From CAZPXF01 sp964590945 (GTDB lineage Bacteria; Bacillota; Clostridia; Lachnospirales; Lachnospiraceae), in the NCBI GenBank assembly GCA_964590945.1, contig CAZPXF010000008.1, forward strand, positions 1-38,007: a stretch of DNA of 38,007 nt, given 5' to 3'. Below are positions 30,062 through 36,942 of this stretch, one piece after another; within the stretch, counting starts at the first letter, position 1, and every line of letters starts with the position of its first letter. Both the position numbers and the translations under genes were made by a program. The notes under the pieces are model-generated. The model worked only from the letters and a program-made list of their open reading frames with translations. It was not told the DNA's origin and made no database searches.

Positions 30062-31432
30062 ATGAAGAAAATCCGAATTGGAGGAGGTCAGGGATTCTGG
30101 GGCGACAGTCCGGATGCGGCAATTCATATGATCCACGAGGGTAATCTGGATTATATGGCGTGCGACTATCTGGCGGAACTTACGCTTTCTATCATGCAGC
30201 GTCAGAAGATGAAAAACCCGGAAGCGGGGTACGCCCGCGATTTTATCGGACTGATGAAGGAGATCGGAAAGGAAGCCTATGAAAAGAAGATTGGTATTAT
30301 TACGAATGCGGGAGGTATGAATATCGAGGGAGCAGTCAAGGCGGTTGAGGCAGTTGCAAAGGAACAGGGGATGAGCGGATATAAGATCGGTTATGTGCTT
30401 GGCGACGATCTGCTTGACCAGATTCCGAAGCTATTGGAAAGCGGATTCCAATTCGAGAATATGGATGATCCGTCTTTGGATTTTCATTCAATCAAGGATA
30501 AGATTGTGAATGCAAATGTATATTTTGGCCGGGAACCGATCATGGAATGTCTCGAAAAGGGAGCTGACGTTGTCCTTACAGGCCGTGCGGCGGACAGCGC
30601 AATGTTCCTTGCTCCGCTGGCATATGAATATGGATGGAAGGAGGAGGATAAGGATGAGCTTGCAAGAGGAATCATGGCAGGACATCTTCTTGAATGCGGC
30701 GGACAGGGATCAGGCGGCAACTTCGATTATGATTGGAGAAGCGTGCCGGATATGGATAACCTTGGGTTCCCGATCGCTGAACTGACAGAGGATTCGTTTC
30801 ATATTACAAAGGCGCCGAACTGCGGAGGACTTATTTCCGAGCAGTCCTGCAAAGAGCAATTCCTCTATGAAGTACATGATCCTGCAAATTATATCACGCC
30901 GGATGTAACGGTTGATATCAGCCACGCAACTCTGAACCAGGACGGCGATAACCGTGTGAAGGTTGGAGGTATCCGGGGAAAAGATAAGCCTGAGAAATTG
31001 AAGCTGTGCCTTGGTTATTTGGCCGGGTACAGAGTTGTTACTTATCTGTCCTTCGCCTGGCCGGATGCTTACGAGAAAGCAAAATATGCTGCGGACATCC
31101 TCATGAAAAAGATGGAGAGAAAGGGCATGGTATATGATGATGTGCGTATCGATTACGTGGGACTGAACGCCCTTCATCTTGGTATCGCTGAGGTTGACGA
31201 GGATCTGATCAGAAAGCAGAATGAGGTTGTGCTTCGTATTGCAATCCAGACGCAGAGCAAGGCCGAGGCGCAGAAGATCATTCCGGAGATCAGTCCGCTG
31301 CAGCTCAACGGCCCTCCGGGGGCATCCTTCTTCGGCGGACGCGCACATGTAACAACTGTTGTTGGACTTTGGCCAACGCTGATTAACAGGGATGCGGTAA
31401 AATTGACATCCCATATTCTGGAGGTGAAATAG
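30062..31432 (+). CDS. AtuA-family (DUF1446) protein
   Basis: A 456-aa soluble protein of the acyclic terpene utilisation AtuA/DUF1446 family. Recognisable blocks are KKIRIGGGQGFWGDSPDAA at the start, HEGNLDYMACDYLAELTLSIM, IGIITNAGGMNIEGAV, VVLTGRAADSAMFLAPL, ECGGQGSGGNFDY and NGPPGASFFGGRAHVTTVVG. In Pseudomonas, atuA lies in the geranyl/citronellyl degradation cluster, but its reaction is not established. It is the first gene of a sigma-54-driven operon with an HMG-CoA reductase and a permease, suggesting a catabolic role on a branched-chain acid or its CoA ester (inference). ATG 30062 has AAGGAG 9 nt upstream. The C-terminal domain of many homologues is here a separate gene, 2 nt downstream. 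Confidence 0.88.
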   Translation: MKKIRIGGGQGFWGDSPDAAIHMIHEGNLDYMACDYLAELTLSIMQRQKMKNPEAGYARDFIGLMKEIGKEAYEKKIGIITNAGGMNIEGAVKAVEAVAKEQGMSGYKIGYVLGDDLLDQIPKLLESGFQFENMDDPSLDFHSIKDKIVNANVYFGREPIMECLEKGADVVLTGRAADSAMFLAPLAYEYGWKEEDKDELARGIMAGHLLECGGQGSGGNFDYDWRSVPDMDNLGFPIAELTEDSFHITKAPNCGGLISEQSCKEQFLYEVHDPANYITPDVTVDISHATLNQDGDNRVKVGGIRGKDKPEKLKLCLGYLAGYRVVTYLSFAWPDAYEKAKYAADILMKKMERKGMVYDDVRIDYVGLNALHLGIAEVDEDLIRKQNEVVLRIAIQTQSKAEAQKIIPEISPLQLNGPPGASFFGGRAHVTTVVGLWPTLINRDAVKLTSHILEVK

Positions 31433-31434
31433 CT

Positions 31435-31755
31435 ATGGCAATGGTATATTTGAACACGCTGGCTCATGGCCGCAGCGGCGATAAGGACGATACAAGCAAC
31501 GTATGCGTATATGCGCGGGATCCCAAGGACTATGAGTATCTGAAAAGAGTGCTCACAGTGGAGCGTGTGAAGGAGCATTTTGGAGATATTGTAAAGGGCG
31601 ATATTGTCCGTTATGATATTGATACGCTGCATGGATTAAATTTTGTTATGAAGCATGCGCTTGGAGGAGGCGCAACAAAATCTCTTAGACTGGATTCTCT
31701 TGGAAAATCAATGGGTTCCATGTTTATGAGAATGAAGGTTGATACAGATTGGTAA
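31435..31755 (+). CDS. AtuA C-terminal-like small subunit
   Basis: A 106-aa protein matching the AtuA-like C-terminal (ferredoxin-fold) domain: YLNTLAHGRSGDKDDTSNVCVYAR at the start and HGLNFVMKHALGGGATKSLRLDSLGKSMG later. In many organisms this domain is fused to the DUF1446 domain. Here it is a separate gene 2 nt after the AtuA-family gene, so the two polypeptides almost certainly form one enzyme. GGAGGTGAA upstream provides the SD. There is no cofactor motif beyond the conserved R-S-G-D-K-x-D-x-x-N stretch, a likely active-site or metal segment. Confidence 0.85.
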   Translation: MAMVYLNTLAHGRSGDKDDTSNVCVYARDPKDYEYLKRVLTVERVKEHFGDIVKGDIVRYDIDTLHGLNFVMKHALGGGATKSLRLDSLGKSMGSMFMRMKVDTDW

Positions 31756-31781
31756 AATAAGTGATTTGGAGGTGTTTCAAA

Positions 31782-33038
31782 ATGAAAACAAATAGATACT
31801 CAGGATTTCATAAATTGACTTCACAGGAAAGAGCGGCTGAGGTTCAGGAATTTGCAGGACTGACAAATGAGGAAATGGATCTTCTCACAAAGCCGGGCGC
31901 TTTAAGTGATACAGTTGCAAGCAATATGATCGAGAACGTAATTGGAACATATCAGCTTCCGCTCGGCGTTGCAATGAATTTTGTGATCAATGGGAAAGAA
32001 TACTTAATTCCGATGGTACTTGAGGAGCCGTCGGTAGTAGCCGCCGCCTCCAACGCGGCAAAGATGGCAAGGGAAGCGGGCGGATTTACGACAAGCTATA
32101 CCGGCAACATCATGCAGGCGCAGATTCAGATCATTGGCGTTAAGAATCCGGAATTTGCCCGTCAGATCATTCTTCAGAATAAGCAGGAAATACTTGACAT
32201 AGCGAATGCGAAGGATCCGGTCCTTGTAAAGCTGACAGGCGGAGCGCAGGATATCATTGTCCGTGTCATTGATTCTAAGATCGGGCCTATGGTGGTTGCA
32301 CATCTCGTTGTTGATACGGGAGATGCAATGGGGGCAAACGCTGTCAATACAATGGCGGAGTCAGTGGCGTCAAAAATTGAGGAGCTTACGGGAGGCACCG
32401 TTAAGCTTCGTATTCTCACGAACCTTGCGGATCTTCGTCTGGCACGCGCTACAGCTACATTTAAGAAAGAAGCGATCGGCGGAGAGGATGTTGTGGATGG
32501 AATCATCACCGCATATGAATTTGCGGCGGCGGATCCGTATCGCGCAGCAACAAGCAACAAAGGAATCATGAACGGTATCGATCCGGTTGTTGTGGCGACT
32601 GGAAATGACTGGAGGGCTATTGAGTCCGGCGCTCATTCTTATATAGCAAAAGATGGCCGCTACACGTCCCTCACAACCTGGGAAAAGAATGCGGATGGAG
32701 ATCTGACCGGCGTGATCGAGCTCCCTACAGCGGTTGGACTTGTCGGCGGAGCAACCAAGATCCATCCGGCAGCAAAGGTAAATGTGAAGATGCTTGGAAT
32801 TTCTTCTGCAGCTGAACTTGCTCAGGTTATCGCAGCAGTTGGTCTGGCACAGAATTTCGCCGCCCTTCGCGCGTTGGCAACAGAAGGAATCCAGCGGGGT
32901 CATATGAAGCTTCATGCCCGCAATGTGGCTATCACCGCAGGTGCAACACCGGAGCAGGTGGATGCACTGGCCGCAAAGCTTGTTGCAGATAAAAAAGTAA
33001 ATGTAGAATATGCAAAAGAGATTCTTGCTGACATGTAA
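31782..33038 (+). CDS. mvaA: Hydroxymethylglutaryl-CoA reductase, class II (degradative type)
   Basis: Class II HMG-CoA reductases interconvert mevalonate and HMG-CoA; in Pseudomonas mevalonii this runs in the oxidative direction during growth on mevalonate. The 418-aa length fits class II. The catalytic residues can be matched to that enzyme: E82 in LEEPSVVAAASN, K260 in NKGIMNGID, D276 in TGND and H378 in KLHARN. DTGDAMGANAVNT (178-190) is the nucleotide-binding block. ATG 31782 follows GGAGGTG. Its place in a sigma-54 operon with a permease argues for catabolism, not isoprenoid synthesis; the cofactor (NAD or NADP) cannot be told here. No HMG-CoA lyase or synthase is present in the window. 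Confidence 0.94.
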   Translation: MKTNRYSGFHKLTSQERAAEVQEFAGLTNEEMDLLTKPGALSDTVASNMIENVIGTYQLPLGVAMNFVINGKEYLIPMVLEEPSVVAAASNAAKMAREAGGFTTSYTGNIMQAQIQIIGVKNPEFARQIILQNKQEILDIANAKDPVLVKLTGGAQDIIVRVIDSKIGPMVVAHLVVDTGDAMGANAVNTMAESVASKIEELTGGTVKLRILTNLADLRLARATATFKKEAIGGEDVVDGIITAYEFAAADPYRAATSNKGIMNGIDPVVVATGNDWRAIESGAHSYIAKDGRYTSLTTWEKNADGDLTGVIELPTAVGLVGGATKIHPAAKVNVKMLGISSAAELAQVIAAVGLAQNFAALRALATEGIQRGHMKLHARNVAITAGATPEQVDALAAKLVADKKVNVEYAKEILADM

Positions 33039-33050
33039 ATAGATAAGCTG

Positions 33051-33134
33051 CCCGCCGGATGGCAGGATGCCAGCCGGCGGGGAGACTATGATGCCAGGTA
33101 TGCGAAAGGAAGCTTCGGTGGAGGTTCCTTTTCG
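33051..33134 (+). other. Two strong hairpins inside the operon, before the transporter genes
   Basis: CCCGCCGG-at-GGCA (33051-33064) pairs with TGCC-ag-CCGGCGGG (33068-33081), a very GC-rich stem without a T-run. A second stem, AAAGGAA (33105-33111)/TTCCTTT (33125-33131), follows. They may stabilise or partly end the upstream mRNA so that enzyme and transporter levels differ. Confidence 0.6.
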
Positions 33135-33167
33135 TCAGGAGTTATCATTGACACAGGAGGGTTTTAA

Positions 33168-33659
33168 ATGGGTCAGAATGAGAATAAAAAAGATATGGTA
33201 TTGACCGAAGTATGGGGCGATACAGTCAATATTAAGGAACTGGCAATTTCTGTGTGTCTGGGGGTCGTTTTTACGATGGTATTTTATCTGGTAGGACGTC
33301 ATATTTTCCTTGGAATGAACAGTATTGATGAAAGCCTTGCAAAAGGATATGCATTGTTCGTCGGAATCGCCGGTTGCATCATTGCAGCCGTGATTTCTGC
33401 AAAGTCTTTCAAGCCAAAGAGGATCATTGGGGAATTAAATGACGTAGGAGAGATCAGTGAAATCCTGGAATATGCACATATGACAGTGGAGGAAGAAGCC
33501 GAGGCGCTTACGAAGGTCGATAAGAGCGTTATTAAAGAAATGGAAGATTTGGGACTTTATAATCTGCTCTCTTTGATTCCGGAGGGCGCTGACAACTACA
33601 AACCAGAATATAAGGAGCTTGCGGCAGCCGCCGAGGCTAAGACAAAAGAGGAGGGATAA
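33168..33659 (+). CDS. Two-TM membrane protein, TctB-position subunit
   Basis: A 163-aa protein with two hydrophobic helices (about 24-46 and 60-78) linked by a short loop, then a long charged cytoplasmic tail with ILEYAHMTVEEEAEAL. Its position directly before a TctA-type permease (2 nt gap) is where TctB is normally found, but it has half the helices of TctB and no homology I can see. I take it as a small transporter subunit or regulator. ATG 33168 follows AGGAGGG. The last residues (AAAAEAKTKEEG) look like a flexible tail. Confidence 0.6.
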   Translation: MGQNENKKDMVLTEVWGDTVNIKELAISVCLGVVFTMVFYLVGRHIFLGMNSIDESLAKGYALFVGIAGCIIAAVISAKSFKPKRIIGELNDVGEISEILEYAHMTVEEEAEALTKVDKSVIKEMEDLGLYNLLSLIPEGADNYKPEYKELAAAAEAKTKEEG

Positions 33660-33661
33660 AT

Positions 33662-35002
33662 ATGCTTATTATTCAGGCGATTATCGTTTCCATTATCGGT
33701 GGAATCATCTTTTCTATCATCGGTATTATTCCTGGAACAGATGAGACTGCTACAATGGCGCCGATTACATTAATATTAGTTCTTATGGGATTTGAACCTG
33801 TTGTTATTTTTGCATGGTTTATCGCAATACTGGTTGCCATGCAGATCACGCATACGATTCCGACGGCTATGGCTGCCCTGCCGGGTTCCACGATGGCGGT
33901 TCCTATGGTGGAAAACAGCAACATCGGCAAGAAGCTCGGCATCCCACATGTATCCATGCGCAAGATGTCCGCAGGTTCTCTGATCGGATCGATCATCGGA
34001 CTTCCGATTGCGATTTTATTTGCGCAGATTCTTGCACCGCTCAGCGATATTATCTCTGCATACAGCGGACTGATTTTTACGATCGCGGCCTGCATCATTG
34101 CATATATGTCAAAGGCAAAGGTCGGCGCTGTAGTTTCCCTGATTCCTTTCGCATTTCTGATCCAGGGACTGCAGAGAATTTCAGTTGAAGCAGTTGGCAC
34201 GACGCTGTTTACTTCTATTTTCATGGGGATCACGATCGGGCCTATGATTGCAGAGATCTTTACAACGATGATCCCTGCAAAACGTGAGGAGAACAGGAGG
34301 GATAAGCCGACGGAGATCTGGCTGGCTCCGGAGTCCAAAGAGAAAATGTCCATTTTCCCGAATCCGTTTAAGTTCTTCCACAAATCATCCATCGGATATG
34401 TGGCGGGAGCTTCGGCAATCTCAGCTTGTACATTTACATTTTCACCGGTTGGTATGACGGTTATGCTGGGCGAGCTTGTTTCCTCCAGAAAGAAGGAACT
34501 GTATGACCGTGTAACGACAACTCTCGGCGTACAGGATGCTGTATCCAACGCAACATACTTAGGAGAACTGCTGATACCGATGATCGCATTCGGCCTGCCT
34601 CTCAGTCCGGTTGCACTTGGTCCTGCGGCGCCACTGTTTAACCAGATCAATCTTCATGATTATCTGACGATGCCGGATTACTTTATTTACGGCTACATCG
34701 GGATTATCTTTGGATGTCTGTTTGCTTATCCGATAGCGATCAAAAAGGCCCGCAGATGGTCTGAGATGATGTTCCGTGCAGTCAGCCACGAGGCTCTGAT
34801 TGGCGCATTCATGGGCCTGGTATGTATGCTGGCATTCCACGAGGCAGGTTTATTTGGAATCATTACTGCCCTTGTGGTTGGTATCTTTGGCGGATTTTTA
34901 AACAACAATTTTGGTATTCATACAGGCGTGCAGTTCATGGCGTACTACGCATCAGGCTGGATCGTTACGACACTGCTTTCGCTCTGTGCAATCGCAATTT
35001 AA
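33662..35002 (+). CDS. TctA-family tripartite tricarboxylate transporter permease
   Basis: A 446-aa large permease with about ten to twelve hydrophobic segments and the TctA (DUF112) features: GIIPGTDETATMAPITLILVLMGFEP near the N-terminus and SNATYLGELLIPMIAFGLPLSPVALGPAAPLF in the second half. TctA-type carriers import carboxylates and normally work with TctB and a secreted binding protein (TctC). No TctC gene is seen in this window. ATG 33662 follows GGAGGG and almost abuts the preceding gene. In context it probably imports the acid handled by the AtuA-family/HMGR enzymes (inference). Confidence 0.9.
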   Translation: MLIIQAIIVSIIGGIIFSIIGIIPGTDETATMAPITLILVLMGFEPVVIFAWFIAILVAMQITHTIPTAMAALPGSTMAVPMVENSNIGKKLGIPHVSMRKMSAGSLIGSIIGLPIAILFAQILAPLSDIISAYSGLIFTIAACIIAYMSKAKVGAVVSLIPFAFLIQGLQRISVEAVGTTLFTSIFMGITIGPMIAEIFTTMIPAKREENRRDKPTEIWLAPESKEKMSIFPNPFKFFHKSSIGYVAGASAISACTFTFSPVGMTVMLGELVSSRKKELYDRVTTTLGVQDAVSNATYLGELLIPMIAFGLPLSPVALGPAAPLFNQINLHDYLTMPDYFIYGYIGIIFGCLFAYPIAIKKARRWSEMMFRAVSHEALIGAFMGLVCMLAFHEAGLFGIITALVVGIFGGFLNNNFGIHTGVQFMAYYASGWIVTTLLSLCAIAI

Positions 35003-35017
35003 TGAGGTGAGGCGCGA

Positions 35018-35452
35018 ATGCTTTTTTCAGATAATAAGGCAAAGGATGCATATCGGTATTTTATGGAATTGATTGATGAAAATATGGATCTGTTTGGAGC
35101 CGTGATTGAGAAGAAACTGAAGAGTGCCGAAGGGGAACGCCTTTCTGACGACGAGTTTGTAGCCTGTTATGTGGAAGGGATGCATCAGCTTGTGCAGAAA
35201 ATTCATGAAAGCGCAGCCCTCAATCTGAAAACAGATCCAAAGTGTTATGCAAGATACTGTGATGCGATGCAGTATCCGAACCGGTGCGGGTTCCGTTTCC
35301 AGAATGAAGACGTGACGATCGGAAAGATTTATCTTTTTTACATTTGGGGAAAGACAAAAAGAAGGGCGCCGAAAGGGGACTGTATCAGACTGGAAAAACA
35401 TGCTGTCCAGTTGATTGGGAAGCAGTGTCTGAAATATGGTATTGTGCAGTAG
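35018..35452 (+). CDS. Uncharacterised protein, last gene of the sigma-54 operon
   Basis: A 144-aa soluble protein beginning MLFSDNKAKDAYRYFMELIDENMD, with a helical N-half, then YARYCDAMQYPNRCGFRFQNEDVTIGKIYLFYIWGKTKRRAPKGDC and a C-terminal LEKHAVQLIGKQCLKYGI. It has five cysteines, no CxxC and no membrane segment. I recognise no family. GAGGTGAGG gives a good SD for ATG 35018, and it starts only 15 nt after the permease, so it belongs to this unit. It may be an accessory enzyme or regulator for the pathway. A weak terminator-like hairpin follows. Confidence 0.7.
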   Translation: MLFSDNKAKDAYRYFMELIDENMDLFGAVIEKKLKSAEGERLSDDEFVACYVEGMHQLVQKIHESAALNLKTDPKCYARYCDAMQYPNRCGFRFQNEDVTIGKIYLFYIWGKTKRRAPKGDCIRLEKHAVQLIGKQCLKYGIVQ

Positions 35453-35475
35453 CAGTGTCAGGAATACTGTTTCAG

Positions 35476-35505
35476 GTAGAGTGGGTTCGATGGAATTCAC
35501 TCTAC
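35476..35505 (+). terminator. Terminator-like hairpin after the operon
   Basis: GTAGAGTG (35476-35483) pairs with CACTCTAC (35498-35505); an inner GTTC/GAAT adds little. The following TTT is short, so termination could be partial, letting the operon read into rpoN. Confidence 0.5.
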
Positions 35506-35573
35506 TTTGCTGCGTTAATTTGTGGTAAAATAAAAGTGATATTATATCAGACGAAAAAAAGGGAGGAAAGCAT

Positions 35574-36923
35574 ATGGCGCCGCATCTGGAACAGAGACAA
35601 AAAATAAAACTGTCACAAAAGATGATACAGTCTGCGCGGATTCTTCAGATGAGCGGCAATGAACTTTCCGACTATCTGAAAGAACTGGAACTGGAGAACC
35701 CGATCGTGATTTTACAGGAAACTGATTTCGCCGTAAATAATCCTGTAAAGCCGGATTATTATGACTGGCTTGCGAAAAGTGATGAACAGAACCGGGCATA
35801 TTCGCTGGAGGAAAATTATTCAGAGGATTATTTCCTTGAAAATATGGGAGAATGGAGACGGAAGACACTGGCGGATTTTTTGAAAATGCAGTTGATTCAT
35901 AAGCCTTATTCGAAGTTTGATTTCCAGGTGTTTGAGTATATTGCCCAATGTCTGGATTCAAAAGGATATTTCACGTCATCTCCGGACGAACTGTCTGCTT
36001 ATTTTCAGATTTCAAAAGATCAGGCAGAAAAATATCTGGAGATCATGCGAGCTTTGGAGCCGGCAGGCGTATGTGCTGCTTCCCTGAAAGAATGTCTGTT
36101 AACGCAGTTGAGAAAAAGCGAAAAGAAAGATGAGACAGCGGAAACGATCATCACGGAATATCTCGAACTGCTGGGGAAAAATCAGCTTCCGGTTATTGCA
36201 AAGAAAATGGGTATCTCAATAGATAAAGTCAGAATGGCGGCTCTTCACATTAAAAAGCTGAATCCGATTCCTGCACAGGGATTTGAGGATGGTCATGTCC
36301 AAAAGCTTATAATTCCGGACGTCTCTATTGTACGCCGCAAAGACGGATTCCATATTGTTGCTGAAGATGAACAGCTGCCTTCGATCATTATGAATGAGGA
36401 TTACCTGAGTCTTTTAAATTCGGAGTGTCCGAAGGAAGTGAAGGAATATCTTGACAGCAAGATGAAGCAGGCGGAGGAAGTACAGAAAAATATCCGTATG
36501 CGGGGTGAAACGCTTTTGAAACTGGCAAAATACATTTTGGAAGAACAGTATGCGTTTTTTGTATATGGTGAGGATCAGTTAAAACCGCTGCGGCTGAAGG
36601 ATGCGGCGGAAAGGATGGAATTCCATGAATCGACGATCAGCAGAGCGGTAAAGGATAAATATCTGAAATGTGCGTGGGGTGTTTATCCTTTCAGCTACTT
36701 TTTTTCAAAGAGTATAAAGAATGATACGGGAGAGATGGCAGCAGTACAGATGAAAAGAAAGGTGAAAGAGCTGATCGATGGGGAAGATAAATCAAAGCCA
36801 TACAGCGATCAGAAATTATCCGGACTTTTGAAAGAAATGGGAATACAGATGTCGCGCCGTACAGTGACAAAATACCGGGAACAAATGCAAATACCGGATT
36901 CCAGGGGGAGAAAAGAATATTAA
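35574..36923 (+). CDS. rpoN: RNA polymerase sigma-54 factor
   Basis: A 449-aa sigma-54. Region I is rich in Gln and Leu (LSQKMIQSARILQMSGNELSDYLKELELENPI), with an acidic stretch in region II. The core-binding domain at about 95-300 ends near LDSKMKQAEEVQKNIRMRGETLLKLAKYILEEQ. The HTH with ESTISRAVKDKYLKCAWG recognises the -12 element. The RpoN box SRRTVTKYREQ lies near residues 427-437, for the -24 element. ATG 35574 follows GGGAGG. It is at the end of the sigma-54-dependent operon and 19 nt before its probable activator gene, so promoter, sigma factor and activator form a local circuit. Confidence 0.95.
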   Translation: MAPHLEQRQKIKLSQKMIQSARILQMSGNELSDYLKELELENPIVILQETDFAVNNPVKPDYYDWLAKSDEQNRAYSLEENYSEDYFLENMGEWRRKTLADFLKMQLIHKPYSKFDFQVFEYIAQCLDSKGYFTSSPDELSAYFQISKDQAEKYLEIMRALEPAGVCAASLKECLLTQLRKSEKKDETAETIITEYLELLGKNQLPVIAKKMGISIDKVRMAALHIKKLNPIPAQGFEDGHVQKLIIPDVSIVRRKDGFHIVAEDEQLPSIIMNEDYLSLLNSECPKEVKEYLDSKMKQAEEVQKNIRMRGETLLKLAKYILEEQYAFFVYGEDQLKPLRLKDAAERMEFHESTISRAVKDKYLKCAWGVYPFSYFFSKSIKNDTGEMAAVQMKRKVKELIDGEDKSKPYSDQKLSGLLKEMGIQMSRRTVTKYREQMQIPDSRGRKEY

Positions 36924-36942
36924 TGAGAAATGGGGAAAGGGT

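Noticed and set aside
33673..34650. 325-codon minus-strand frame opposite the TctA gene
   Set aside because: The long open antisense frame is a codon-bias effect of a membrane protein gene; no SD or domain, and the plus strand is clearly TctA.
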